Positions 44,789-54,096 of a stretch of 64,000 bases of DNA are shown here, piece after piece (within the stretch, counting starts at the first letter, position 1; each line of letters opens with the position of its first letter). The notes under the pieces were generated by a model. It had not been told where the DNA came from and made no database searches. It saw only the letters and a list, made by a program, of their open reading frames with translations. Where the stretch lies: contig SVJU01000002.1 of NCBI GenBank assembly GCA_015068825.1, positions 62,001 through 126,000 on the forward strand. The letters are read 5' to 3'. This DNA is from Oscillospiraceae bacterium (GTDB lineage: Bacteria; Bacillota; Clostridia; UMGS1810). A program made the position numbers and the translations under genes.

Positions 44789-45634
44789 TTAAGCCTTATC
44801 AAGCGTTATTCTGCCAAGCTTTGCGCCCCTGAATTCGTCAAGCAGAATATTTGCCGCCCTGAGTGTATCAATCTCACCGCCCGATATTACAAAGCCTCTT
44901 TTTTTGCCAAGAAGTGTAAGCATTTCGTAGCCGTCAAGATTGTCAAAATCACACATTTTATATCTTTCAGTTAAAGATGACGGATAGTTTTCTTTTAAAA
45001 ATTCCAAAAGCTTCATAGAAAGAAGCTCAACATCCATAATTTCGTCTTTTACCGCACCGGTAAAAGCAAGCTTTATGCCAACTTCCATATCGTCGAATTT
45101 AGGCCATAAAACACCGGGGGTATCAAGCATTTCAAAGCCCTTGTCAAGCCTTATCCACTGTTTTCCCCTTGTAACGCCGGGCTTATCGCCAACCTTTGCG
45201 CTTTTTTTGTTTGCAATTTTGTTTATAAACGACGATTTGCCCACATTGGGAACGCCCACAACCATAATTTTAACACTTCGGTTTACAATGCCTCTTTTTT
45301 TCCATGATTCAATTTTATCTTTTAAAACCTCTTTGCATTTATCAAGCACAATATTTAAGCTTTTGCCCGATGTAGAGCTTATTGCAATGGCGCTTATACC
45401 GTCTTTTTCAAATTTATTTATCCATTTTGAAGTTTCGTTTGCATCGGCAATATCACTTTTATTTAAAAGAATAAGCCTTGGTTTATCCTTTATAAGATTA
45501 TCTATTTCGGGGTTTTTACTGCTTTTTGGAAGGCGTGCATCCAAAATTTCAACCACAATATCCACAAGCTTTATATTTTCTTCTATAAGACGCATGGTTT
45601 TTGTCATGTGTCCGGGAAACCATTGTATATTCAT
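44789..45634 (-). CDS. rbgA: Ribosome biogenesis GTPase RbgA (YlqF)
   Basis: RbgA is a circularly permuted GTPase for late 50S assembly. The motif order is G4 (NKSD, 58-61), then G1 (GVPNVGKSS, 127-135), then G3 (DTPG, 171-174). MNIQWFPGHMTK at the N-terminus is the family mark. It heads the rbgA-rnhB-yraN operon. Confidence 0.96.
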   Translation of the reverse strand: MNIQWFPGHMTKTMRLIEENIKLVDIVVEILDARLPKSSKNPEIDNLIKDKPRLILLNKSDIADANETSKWINKFEKDGISAIAISSTSGKSLNIVLDKCKEVLKDKIESWKKRGIVNRSVKIMVVGVPNVGKSSFINKIANKKSAKVGDKPGVTRGKQWIRLDKGFEMLDTPGVLWPKFDDMEVGIKLAFTGAVKDEIMDVELLSMKLLEFLKENYPSSLTERYKMCDFDNLDGYEMLTLLGKKRGFVISGGEIDTLRAANILLDEFRGAKLGRITLDKA

Positions 45635-46014
45635 AACTTTTTCTCCTGTTTGTTTAATATAATTATATTTATTGTGTCATCAAGTAATCGGCTCAAATTA
45701 TTTTACCAGAAGTAAAAATGCTTGCTTGCAAGGGCATTTTTACGCCACCGTTAATTGATGCAGTGCTCTTTTAAGAGCACAAAAGAGCGAAGCTCTTAAA
45801 AGAATTATATAAAATAAAATTCTTTATGCATTAATTATATTTTATTCCGTATCTTTTGTCAATCACACAAAAAATATGTTATAATGTGATAAAATTTACG
45901 ATAAAATATTGCATTAAAACATTGACGAAAAGTACAAACAGGTATATAATGATTTTGAGTATGTTTAAAACTATAAAACAATAAAATTTTTCAATACATA
46001 AGGAGTAAATAAAA
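45635..46014. other. Gap between rbgA and galT: hairpin block and galT promoter
   Basis: No gene is seen. At 45712-45743 GTAAAAATGC/GCATTTTTAC forms a stem, at 45763-45780 GTGCTCTT-TT-AAGAGCAC is a perfect palindrome, and at 45783-45797 AAGAGC-GAA-GCTCTT is a third hairpin. The block resembles a mobile or degenerate repeat. The galT promoter is at 45922-45950. Confidence 0.6.
45922..45950 (+). promoter_or_regulatory. Promoter of galT-galK-rdgB
   Basis: TTGACG (45922-45927) and TATAAT (45945-45950) are exactly 17 bases apart. Confidence 0.8.
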
Positions 46015-46992
46015 ATGGCAGAATTAAGATTCAATCCACTTACAAAAGACTGGGTAATGATAGCATCTCACAGACAAAATCGTCCTCAGATGCCAAAAGA
46101 CTGGTGCCCGTTTTGCCCCGGTTCAGGAAAGGTTCCTGATGAATTTGAAGTTTACAAATACGATAACGATTTTCCGGCGCTTTCTCAAAATCCGCCCGTT
46201 CCCGATGATGTTGAAACATCAATTTACAAAACAAAGCCTTCTTACGGAAAATGCGAGGTTATTTTGTACTCTCCCGAGCACACTGTAACACTTCCCGAAT
46301 TGTCCGAGAGCCATGTAAGAAAGCTTGTTGATTTGTGGACTGAAAGATATACCGAAATCAAAAAAGACGAAAACATTAAATTTATATTTATTTTTGAAAA
46401 CAGAGGCGATGTTGTTGGTGTTACAATGCCTCATCCGCACGGTCAGATTTACGGATACTCTGTTATTCCTAAAAAAATTGAGTTAGAGCTTGAATCAGCT
46501 AAAGAGCATCTTGAAAAAACAGGAAACTGTCTTTTCTGTGATATGTTAAAAGACGAATATCAGGCTAAATCAAGAATTATTTTTGAAAACGAAGATTTTG
46601 TTGTATTTTTACCATTCTTCTGTGAATATCCATACGGAATTTACATTGCATCAAAATCACACAAAAACAATCTTGAGCAGTTTAACGAAAGAGAAAAAGA
46701 TAATCTTGCAAAAGCTGTAAGAGAAGCTGCAGGTACACTTGATAATTTATTTGATTATCCGTTCCCTTATATGATGTGTATGTATCAGTCACCTGTAAAC
46801 GGAGAGGATACATCAGATTACTATCATTTCCATATTGCATTCTATCCGCCTATGCGTTCAAAAGACAAACAGAAATTCAACGCATCAAGTGAAACAGGTG
46901 CATGGGCTCATTGTAATCCTACTGCTCCTGAAGAAAAGGCTGTTGAATTAAGAGAAGCTTACAAAAAGTATATTGAAAAGGAGAATAAATAA
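46015..46992 (+). CDS. galT: Galactose-1-phosphate uridylyltransferase
   Basis: GalT swaps UMP between UDP-glucose and galactose-1-phosphate (Leloir pathway). The 325-residue HIT-fold product has the nucleophile H142 in MPHPHGQIYGY and the zinc cysteines C31 and C34 (CPFC). AAGGAG precedes ATG. It is followed by galK after one base. It would use galactose released by the GH2 enzyme at 12.7-15.6 kb. Confidence 0.95.
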   Translation: MAELRFNPLTKDWVMIASHRQNRPQMPKDWCPFCPGSGKVPDEFEVYKYDNDFPALSQNPPVPDDVETSIYKTKPSYGKCEVILYSPEHTVTLPELSESHVRKLVDLWTERYTEIKKDENIKFIFIFENRGDVVGVTMPHPHGQIYGYSVIPKKIELELESAKEHLEKTGNCLFCDMLKDEYQAKSRIIFENEDFVVFLPFFCEYPYGIYIASKSHKNNLEQFNEREKDNLAKAVREAAGTLDNLFDYPFPYMMCMYQSPVNGEDTSDYYHFHIAFYPPMRSKDKQKFNASSETGAWAHCNPTAPEEKAVELREAYKKYIEKENK

Positions 46993-46993
46993 T

Positions 46994-48178
46994 ATGGAAC
47001 TAAACAAAATTATTGATAAATTTATAGAAATTTACGGCGGCGATAAAAGTGATTTAAGAGTTTTTGCATCACCGGGAAGAGTTAACCTTATAGGTGAGCA
47101 CACCGACTACAACGGCGGTTTTGTTTTTCCTGCGGCACTTACTATGAAAACAACAATCGTTGCAAGAAAAAGAAAAGATAACAAAATAGTTTTAAGAGCT
47201 ACCGACCTTCCTGATGTGGTTGAAGCAGATATTAATAATCTTGATAATTACAGAGATTTAAAATGGGGTAACTACCAGATTGGTATTGCATACGAAATGC
47301 AAAACCGCGGCTTTGACATTGTAGGCTGCGACCTTTTATATGATGACACCGTTCCTCACGGCGGCGGACTTTCTTCATCAGCGGCAATTGAGGTTTCAAC
47401 TGCTGTTATGTTTAAAACCTTCTCTGACGAGAAAAACGGCATCAAAGAAGAAATTGATATGGTAGAAATGGCAAAAATCGGTCAGATGGCAGAGCACAAC
47501 TATGTTGGTGTTAAATGCGGTATTATGGACCAGTTCGCTTCGGCAATGGGCAAAAAAGACCACGCTATTTTCTTAGACTGCAAAACTTTAAATTACGAAT
47601 ATGCTCCTTTGGCATTTGAAGGCAAAAAGCTTATTTTAACAAACACAAACAAAAAGCACTCACTTGGTGCATCTAAATACAACGAAAGACGCCAGGAATG
47701 TGAAAAAGGTCTTGAAATGCTTAAAAAAGGTTTACCTGACAAAAACTTTCTTGGTGAAATCAGCATAGAAGAATTTGAAGCTAACAAGCACCTTATCACA
47801 GACGAAATTGTTTTAAAAAGAGTAACTCACGTTATTTACGAATGTGACAGGGTTTTAAAATCGGTTAAAGCACTTAAAGATGGAGATATGGTTTCGTTTG
47901 GCAAATATATGAATCAATCGCACGACTCTTTAAAGGATTTATACGAGGTTACAGGAGATGAGCTTGACACACTCGCTTATGAAGCAAGAAAAATAGACGG
48001 TGTTTTAGGCTCAAGAATGACAGGTGCAGGCTTTGGCGGATGCACAGTAAGCATTGTTGATGAAAATGCGGTAGATACATTTATCGCTGAGGTTGGCAAA
48101 AACTACACCGAAAAAACAGGCATTGTACCTTCGTTTTATGTAACCGAAATAGGCGACGGAGGAAGAGAAATAAAATGA
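46994..48178 (+). CDS. galK: Galactokinase
   Basis: GalK phosphorylates galactose at C1. The 394-residue GHMP kinase begins with the galactokinase signature GRVNLIGEHTDYNGG (29-43), has the ATP loop PHGGGLSSSAAIE and the third motif GSRMTGAGFGGC. AAAAGGAG is 9 bases before ATG at 46994; the in-frame start at 46973 lies inside galT. It overlaps rdgB by 4 bases. Confidence 0.95.
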   Translation: MELNKIIDKFIEIYGGDKSDLRVFASPGRVNLIGEHTDYNGGFVFPAALTMKTTIVARKRKDNKIVLRATDLPDVVEADINNLDNYRDLKWGNYQIGIAYEMQNRGFDIVGCDLLYDDTVPHGGGLSSSAAIEVSTAVMFKTFSDEKNGIKEEIDMVEMAKIGQMAEHNYVGVKCGIMDQFASAMGKKDHAIFLDCKTLNYEYAPLAFEGKKLILTNTNKKHSLGASKYNERRQECEKGLEMLKKGLPDKNFLGEISIEEFEANKHLITDEIVLKRVTHVIYECDRVLKSVKALKDGDMVSFGKYMNQSHDSLKDLYEVTGDELDTLAYEARKIDGVLGSRMTGAGFGGCTVSIVDENAVDTFIAEVGKNYTEKTGIVPSFYVTEIGDGGREIK

Positions 48179-48756
48179 TGATGGTTCTTGCCACACAAAA
48201 CAAGGGTAAAATAAGAGAGGTAAAAGAAATTTTATCTGAATACGAAATTAAAACCCCCGCCGATTTTGATATTTTTGACGATATCGAAGAAAATGGCACA
48301 ACCTTTGAAGAAAACGCATACATAAAAGCAAAATATATTGCTGAAAAAACAGGTAAAATTACAATAGCAGATGATTCGGGGCTTGAAGTTGACTATCTTA
48401 ACGGTGAGCCGGGCATTTATTCTGCACGCTTTGCAGGTGAGGGAGCGACCGACGAAGACAGAAATAAAAAGCTTCTTTCGCTTTTAAAAGATGTTCCTTT
48501 TGAAAAAAGGAGTGCTCGTTATGTTTGCTCTATTGCAATAGTTTATCCAAATGGTGAGCATCATGTATTTACCGAAACCTGTGAAGGCTACATAACAGAC
48601 GAAAGACAGGGTGACGGCGGTTTTGGATATGACCCTTACTTTTACTTTGAAGAATTTAAAACCACCCTTGCAAATGTTCCTTTAGAGCAAAAAAACAAAG
48701 TAAGCCATCGCTCTAAGGCACTTTTAAAGCTGAAGGAATTTTTAAATAAAAATTAA
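48175..48756 (+). CDS. rdgB: XTP/dITP pyrophosphatase (RdgB/HAM1)
   Basis: It removes ITP, dITP and XTP from the nucleotide pool. The 193-residue product has LATQNKGKIREVKEIL, the TIADDSGLEVDYLNGEPGIYSAR motif and GDGGFGYDPYF. It starts within the galK stop (ATGA). The pairing with galK is not functional in any obvious way. Confidence 0.95.
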   Translation: MMMVLATQNKGKIREVKEILSEYEIKTPADFDIFDDIEENGTTFEENAYIKAKYIAEKTGKITIADDSGLEVDYLNGEPGIYSARFAGEGATDEDRNKKLLSLLKDVPFEKRSARYVCSIAIVYPNGEHHVFTETCEGYITDERQGDGGFGYDPYFYFEEFKTTLANVPLEQKNKVSHRSKALLKLKEFLNKN

Positions 48757-48770
48757 GGAGTACGATTTTT

Positions 48771-49601
48771 ATGAGTATTGCCGATAAATATTTTATACAA
48801 AACTGCACCGATATTATAGAAAACGGTGTATCCGATGAGGGTCTTGATGTGCGTCCTGTATGGGCAGATACAGGTGAAAAAGCTCATACCATCAAAAAAT
48901 TCTGTGTGGTAAACCGCTACGATTTATCAAAGGAATTTCCAATTTTAACAATAAGAAGAACATATTTTAAGTCATCTGTTGATGAACTACTTTGGATATG
49001 GCAGAAAAAATCAAACAATGTTAACGATTTGAAGAGCAAAATATGGGATGCATGGGCAGACGACGAAGGAAGCATTGGAAAAGCTTACGGATATCAGCTT
49101 GGCAAGAAGCATATATATAAAGAGGGCGAGTTTGACCAGGTTGACAGAGTTTTATATGATTTAAAACACAATCCTCAGTCAAGAAGGATTATGACAAACA
49201 TCTATAATCACGAGGATTTGCACGAAATGAACCTTTATCCTTGCGCATACAGTATGACATTTAATGTAACAGGCGATAAATTAAACGGTATTTTAAATCA
49301 GCGCTCACAGGATATGCTTGTTGCAAACAACTGGAATGTGTGTCAGTATGCGGTGCTTGTTCATCTTTTTGCAAAGGTTTCGGGATTAAAAGCTGGCGAG
49401 CTTGTGCATGTTATTTCGGATGCTCATATTTACGACAGACACATTCCCATTGTTAAAGAATTAATAAAAAGAAAACCGTTTGATGCACCAAAGTTTGAAA
49501 TAGACGATATTGACGATTTTTATAAATTTACTGTTGACAATGTAAGATTAAAAGATTATAATTACCACGAGTTTGATATAAAAATTCCTGTTGCGGAATA
49601 A
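48771..49601 (+). CDS. thyA: Thymidylate synthase (ThyA)
   Basis: ThyA methylates dUMP to dTMP using methylene-tetrahydrofolate. The 276-residue product has the catalytic cysteine C158 in LYPCAYSM, the dUMP-binding QRSQDMLVANNW and SDAHIYDRH. AAGGAG precedes ATG. It is followed by folA, which recycles the dihydrofolate it makes. Confidence 0.96.
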   Translation: MSIADKYFIQNCTDIIENGVSDEGLDVRPVWADTGEKAHTIKKFCVVNRYDLSKEFPILTIRRTYFKSSVDELLWIWQKKSNNVNDLKSKIWDAWADDEGSIGKAYGYQLGKKHIYKEGEFDQVDRVLYDLKHNPQSRRIMTNIYNHEDLHEMNLYPCAYSMTFNVTGDKLNGILNQRSQDMLVANNWNVCQYAVLVHLFAKVSGLKAGELVHVISDAHIYDRHIPIVKELIKRKPFDAPKFEIDDIDDFYKFTVDNVRLKDYNYHEFDIKIPVAE

Positions 49602-49643
49602 TATATAAATATATAACTATTTTTGAAAGGGATATTTTTTGCT

Positions 49644-50147
49644 ATGAATCTTATTGCAGCAGTTGATAAAAACTGGTCTATTGGTTATAATGGTGACCTT
49701 CTTTATCATATAAAAGAGGATATGAAGTTTTTTAGAGCAAAAACAAACGGTAAAGTGGTTGTTATGGGCAGAAAAACATTAGAATCACTTCCGGGAGGCA
49801 ATCCTTTAAAAAACAGAATTAATATTGTTTTATCGTCAAATAAGGATTTTAACGCACCAGGGTGCGTTGTATGTCATTCGTTCAGTGAGCTTTTTGAAAA
49901 AGTTAAGGCTTACGATACAAACGATGTTTATGTTATTGGCGGAGAATCGCTATATAATATGCTTATGCCGTATTGCGCATACGCGTACATTACCGAAATT
50001 GATGCCGAAAAAGAGGCAGATAAGGCAATTAACAATATATCTAAAAACGCATCGTGGCAAATGGTTGAAAGAAGCAGCACACAAAACGAAAACGGTATTG
50101 ATTTTGTATTTAAAAAATACAAAAACACTCTGGTAAGAAAAATGTAA
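49644..50147 (+). CDS. folA: Dihydrofolate reductase
   Basis: It reduces dihydrofolate to tetrahydrofolate with NADPH. The 167-residue product begins MNLIAAVDKNWSIGYNGDLLYHIKEDM, with the active-site acidic residue in EDMKFF, GRKTLESLP and YVIGGESLY. The ATG at 49644 fits the family start; GAAAGGG lies 12 bases upstream, slightly far, and a TTG at 49623 would add seven residues before it. Confidence 0.93.
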   Translation: MNLIAAVDKNWSIGYNGDLLYHIKEDMKFFRAKTNGKVVVMGRKTLESLPGGNPLKNRINIVLSSNKDFNAPGCVVCHSFSELFEKVKAYDTNDVYVIGGESLYNMLMPYCAYAYITEIDAEKEADKAINNISKNASWQMVERSSTQNENGIDFVFKKYKNTLVRKM

Positions 50148-50150
50148 AAA

Positions 50151-50187
50151 TAAAAGGTATGGATTTTTTAAATCCATACCTTTTTGT
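50151..50187. terminator. Terminator after folA
   Basis: AAAAGGTATGGATTT / AAATCCATACCTTTTT stem with T-runs on both strands; also serves the converging small-protein gene. Confidence 0.92.
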
Positions 50188-50196
50188 ATTCATACT

Positions 50197-50427
50197 TTAT
50201 ATGTATGAATATCTTTGCGCTCTCTTCTTTGCATAGTATTTTTTAGAAAGGCATTTGATTATGGAAAGCAAGTATTTTCCTGCAAAGCCTGAAAGCACAA
50301 GTATAAAAGATAAACAAATCTGCGAAAGCATATCGTTAAAAGATAGTGCTCCCACATCAGACGCACCCATTGTGCCGATAAGTGTTAATATACCAAAAGC
50401 GATTAAAAGATTAAATAAATTTTTCAT
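50197..50427 (-). CDS. Small membrane protein, two helices (76 aa)
   Basis: Two hydrophobic segments (about residues 3-22 and 34-56) are followed by a basic tail KCLSKKYYAKKRAQRYSY. AAAGGAAG lies before the ATG, which supports translation. The first segment could instead be a signal peptide, but no good cleavage site follows. No family was recognised. It stands alone between two convergent/divergent neighbours. Confidence 0.6.
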   Translation of the reverse strand: MKNLFNLLIAFGILTLIGTMGASDVGALSFNDMLSQICLSFILVLSGFAGKYLLSIIKCLSKKYYAKKRAQRYSYI

Positions 50428-50517
50428 AATTTTTACTTCCTTTCGTTTTATAAGTTTTGTTTGTTATGGTTATATTATAAAATGTAATGTGTCCAAAAAA
50501 ACGGACAATTAAAATCA

Positions 50518-50546
50518 TTGCAAAAAGAATAAACTTGTGGTATATT
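50518..50546 (+). promoter_or_regulatory. Promoter of mutS2
   Basis: TTGCAA (50518-50523) and TATATT (50541-50546) are 17 bases apart, with TG one base before the -10. A second TATAAT overlaps. Confidence 0.6.
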
Positions 50547-50592
50547 ATAATATAGTAAAATTTTTCAGGATTTTTCGGAAGGATTATGTTTT

Positions 50593-52962
50593 ATGAACAC
50601 TAAAACTTTAAAAACACTTGAATTTGATAAAATATTAAAAAGATTATCCGATTTTGCGGTTATGGAAATAACCAAAGAAGAAATTATAAATATAAAACCA
50701 AGCACAAATTACAAAACCGTTTTAAAAATGCAAAAAGAAACAAGCGAAGCGGTAAAAGTAAGTGTAAAGTGCGGATCGGTTCCTGTTGTGCAGGCAAATG
50801 ATGTTACCATGAGCCTTAAAAGATGCGATATTGGCGGAATTTTAACAAATGCCGAGCTTTTAAACATTGCAAGGATTTTAAATTCTGCAAGAAGAATAAA
50901 AGGCCATATAAAAGATGTTGAAACAGAATTTTTATGTGAACATATTGATGCTCTTTATGAGGATAAAAGGCTTGAAACAAGTATAACAAGCGCAATTATA
51001 GATGACGAAACAATCGCCGATGATGCAAGCACAAATCTTCTTGATATAAGAAGAAAAATAAAAAATGCAAACAACAAGGTAAAAGATGTACTGCAAAAAA
51101 TAATAACAGGTTCAGCACATCAGAAGCATCTTCAGGAGGCGGTTATAACCTTAAGGGGCGATAGATATGTAATCCCCGTAAAGGCAGAGCACAAGGGCGC
51201 AATCCCCGGAGTTGTGCACGATACCTCTGCATCGGGCGCAACAATTTTTGTAGAGCCTATGAGTGTTGTTGAGCTAAACAACGAAATAAGAAAGCTTGTT
51301 GGATCAGAAAAAGAAGAAATAGAAAAAATCTTGGCAAATTTATCATCACTTGTTTCTGATGTATCAAAGCTTATAAAAATGAGTTTTGATACCCTTGTAT
51401 ATATAGATACCATTTTTGCAAAAGCAAAATATGCGCTTGAAACAAATGCTTTCAGTCCAAAAATAAACGATAAGGGAATAATAAATTTAATTTCGGCCAG
51501 GCACCCGCTTCTTGATGCAAAAAAAGTGGTTGCAACCGATATTTATCTTGGCAAAAATTTTGATACCCTTGTTATTACAGGCCCCAACACAGGCGGTAAA
51601 ACAGTTACTTTAAAAACAATTGGACTTTTAACCTTAATGGCGCAGTCGGGGCTTTTTATAACTGCAAATGAGGGCAGTGAAATTTCGGTTTTTGAAAATG
51701 TTTTTGCCGATATCGGCGATGAGCAGAGCATTGAGCAAAGTTTAAGCACATTTTCTGCACATATGGTTAATATTGTAGATATTATTTCAAAGGTTGATTC
51801 ATCATCGCTTTGCCTTTTTGACGAGCTTGGCGCAGGTACCGACCCTACCGAAGGTGCGGCACTTGCAATAAGTATTCTGGAATATGTAAAAAATATGGGC
51901 GCAAAATGTGCGGCAACAACGCATTACAGCGAGCTTAAAATATATGCCCTGTCTACCAACAGAGTAGAAAACGCATCCTGCGAATTTAATGTAGAAACTT
52001 TAGCCCCCACATACCGTCTTTTAATAGGTATCCCTGGCAAAAGTAATGCGTTTGCAATATCAAAAAGGCTTGGTCTTTCGGATTTTATTATTGAAAATGC
52101 AAAAAAACATATTGGTGATGAATCAGTTAAGCTTGAAGATGTTTTATCCGAACTTGAGAAAAACCGAATTGTAAGTGAAAAAGAAAGAAACAAAGCGGTA
52201 GGCTACAAAAAAGAAGCCGAAAGCATTAAAAAAGAGCTTGCAAGAAAGCAGGAAAAATTAAGCGAAAAAACAGATAAAATTATAGAAAAAGCGCGTCTTG
52301 AAGCCAAAAAGATTTTAGAAGATGCAAAAAAAGAATCAGAAGAAGCGCTTGAAAAAATTAAAAAAGCCCAAAAATTAAAGGATATGCGTGAGGCAAACAA
52401 ACAGCTTGAGCATACAAGAGCAAAATTAAACGAAATAAATAAGCAAAACAGCGAAAAAATCACCGAAAAAGTGCTTGAAAAAGGCAAAAACGACAAAGCG
52501 CCAAAATCAGTAAAATTGGGCGAAAGCGTTGAGGTTGTAAGCGTTGGACAAAACGGAAGCGTAGTAACACTTCCTGATAAATCGGGCGACCTTTTGGTAA
52601 AGGTTGGCGTTATGAAGCTTAAAACAAATTTGTCCGATTTAAGAATTATAAAAGAAGAAAGCATTAAACAACCAAAACAAAGAAGTAATGGTTTAGGCCA
52701 GAATGCAAGATATATGAATATTTCGTCAGAGCTTGACTTAAGAGGCGAAAATATAGAAGATTCAATTTATATACTCGAAAAGTTTTTGGACGATGCACTT
52801 CTTTCGTCTTTAACACAGGTAAGAATTGTTCACGGAAAAGGCACAGGCGCACTTAGAAAAGGCATACATCAGTATCTTAAAAAACAGCCGAGGGTAAAAA
52901 GCTTTAACCTTGCCGCCTATGGCGAGGGCGACAGCGGTGTTACGGTGGTAGAATTAAAATAA
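50593..52962 (+). CDS. mutS2: MutS2 endonuclease/ribosome-rescue ATPase
   Basis: MutS2 combines a MutS-type ATPase with a C-terminal Smr nuclease domain; it limits recombination, and in Bacillus it also acts on collided ribosomes. The 789-residue product has Walker A GPNTGGKT, SLSTFSAHM, Walker B LFDELGAGTDPTEG, a long coiled coil (about 515-640) and the Smr domain with SSELDLRGE and RIVHGKGTGALR near the end. It lacks the mismatch-binding N-terminal domain of MutS1. Confidence 0.95.
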   Translation: MNTKTLKTLEFDKILKRLSDFAVMEITKEEIINIKPSTNYKTVLKMQKETSEAVKVSVKCGSVPVVQANDVTMSLKRCDIGGILTNAELLNIARILNSARRIKGHIKDVETEFLCEHIDALYEDKRLETSITSAIIDDETIADDASTNLLDIRRKIKNANNKVKDVLQKIITGSAHQKHLQEAVITLRGDRYVIPVKAEHKGAIPGVVHDTSASGATIFVEPMSVVELNNEIRKLVGSEKEEIEKILANLSSLVSDVSKLIKMSFDTLVYIDTIFAKAKYALETNAFSPKINDKGIINLISARHPLLDAKKVVATDIYLGKNFDTLVITGPNTGGKTVTLKTIGLLTLMAQSGLFITANEGSEISVFENVFADIGDEQSIEQSLSTFSAHMVNIVDIISKVDSSSLCLFDELGAGTDPTEGAALAISILEYVKNMGAKCAATTHYSELKIYALSTNRVENASCEFNVETLAPTYRLLIGIPGKSNAFAISKRLGLSDFIIENAKKHIGDESVKLEDVLSELEKNRIVSEKERNKAVGYKKEAESIKKELARKQEKLSEKTDKIIEKARLEAKKILEDAKKESEEALEKIKKAQKLKDMREANKQLEHTRAKLNEINKQNSEKITEKVLEKGKNDKAPKSVKLGESVEVVSVGQNGSVVTLPDKSGDLLVKVGVMKLKTNLSDLRIIKEESIKQPKQRSNGLGQNARYMNISSELDLRGENIEDSIYILEKFLDDALLSSLTQVRIVHGKGTGALRKGIHQYLKKQPRVKSFNLAAYGEGDSGVTVVELK

Positions 52963-52970
52963 GAATATGT

Positions 52971-53060
52971 AAACAATCCCTCAGTCAAAACCTATGGTTT
53001 TGCCAGCTCCCTTTGCACAAGGGAGCCTTTAAAATCCTTTGCAGTGAATAAGGATTGTTT
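52971..53060 (-). repeat. Interspersed palindromic repeat, family A, copy 3
   Basis: AAACAATCC at the left and GGATTGTTT at the right are exact terminal inverted repeats. Inside, CAAAACCTATGGTTTTG and GCTCCCTTTGCACAAGGGAGC form hairpins. It fills the gap between mutS2 and the WYL regulator. Confidence 0.85.
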
Positions 53061-53106
53061 TTAATTGTTGTTTATAGAAAAAACACACAAACAAAGAGGT
53101 GATATT

Positions 53107-54096
53107 TTGCCAAAAGAGAGCAATCAGAAGTTAAAGCTTTTGTATCTTTTAAAAATACTTTATGAGCAAAGCGACGAAGAGCATTTTCTTCCAATGTCGT
53201 ATTTAATAGAAAAATTAGCATCTTATGGAGTAAGCGCAGAGCGAAAAAGCATTTATTCTGACCTTGAATACTTAGAACAGTTCGGGTTTGACATTATAAA
53301 AGAAAAAGGAAAAAATGCAGGGTATGCACTTTTATCCCGCGAATTTGAGCTTGCACACTTAAAGCATCTTGTAGACAGCGTTCAGGCATCAAAGTTTATT
53401 ACCGAAAAAAAGGCAGATGAGCTTATAAAAAAGCTTGAAGGCTTAACAAGTAAGCATAATGCAAAAAAATTAAGGCGTAATGTTTATATATCGCAAAGTG
53501 TAAAAAGTATTAACGAAACGATTTATTATAATATCGACACACTTCACGAAGCAATAAATAATAAAAAGAAGGTTGCATTCAAATATTTTGAATATAATTT
53601 AAATAAAGAGAGAGTTTTAAAAAATAACGGGGATGATTACATTGCCTCCCCCTACTCACTCACCATCTGCGACGAAAATTACTATCTTGTTTCGCACTGC
53701 GAAAAACACGAAAATTTTTCTAATTTCAGGGTGGATAAAATGGAAAAAATACGCATACTTGATGAAGACATTGTAGATTATAAAACATTCACCGACCCAT
53801 CTTTTGAAATTGCCGATTATTCTAAAAAGCTTTTTTCAATGTTTTCGGGCGAGATTAAAGATGTTAAAATTCTTTGCGAAAATTCGCTTGTCAATGCGGT
53901 TATCGACCGTTTTGGAAGAGATGTTTTAATACGAAAAGAAACAGATACTCATTTTGTTGCAACCTTAAAGGTTTCGCAAAGTCCCACATTTTTTGCGTGG
54001 GTTTTTACATTCGGTGACAAAATGAAAATCATCTCGCCTTCTGACACAGCTAAAGAATTTAAAAACACAATAAATAAAGTAAAGGGGATATACTAA
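53107..54096 (+). CDS. WYL-domain transcription regulator
   Basis: This helix-turn-helix/WYL regulator has 329 residues. The N-terminal winged helix (LKLLYLLKILYEQSDEEHFLPM...VSAERKSIYSDLEYLEQFGF, about 8-65) is followed by a WYL domain (about 150-230; YIASPYSLTICDENYYLVSHCEKHENFSNFRVDKM) and a WCX-type C-terminus. The start is a TTG at 53107 with GAGGTG 5 bases upstream; an earlier TTG at 53065 is less likely. It overlaps the HAD gene by one base. The signal and targets are unknown. Confidence 0.85.
   Translation: MPKESNQKLKLLYLLKILYEQSDEEHFLPMSYLIEKLASYGVSAERKSIYSDLEYLEQFGFDIIKEKGKNAGYALLSREFELAHLKHLVDSVQASKFITEKKADELIKKLEGLTSKHNAKKLRRNVYISQSVKSINETIYYNIDTLHEAINNKKKVAFKYFEYNLNKERVLKNNGDDYIASPYSLTICDENYYLVSHCEKHENFSNFRVDKMEKIRILDEDIVDYKTFTDPSFEIADYSKKLFSMFSGEIKDVKILCENSLVNAVIDRFGRDVLIRKETDTHFVATLKVSQSPTFFAWVFTFGDKMKIISPSDTAKEFKNTINKVKGIY

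Noticed and set aside
45075-45662. A 195-codon plus-strand frame opposite rbgA
   Set aside because: It is antisense to a well-supported GTPase gene, has a hydrophobic low-information translation and no ribosome site.
52203-52664. A 153-codon minus-strand frame opposite mutS2
   Set aside because: It is the reverse of the Lys/Glu-rich coiled coil, which gives a Ser/Phe-rich shadow frame.
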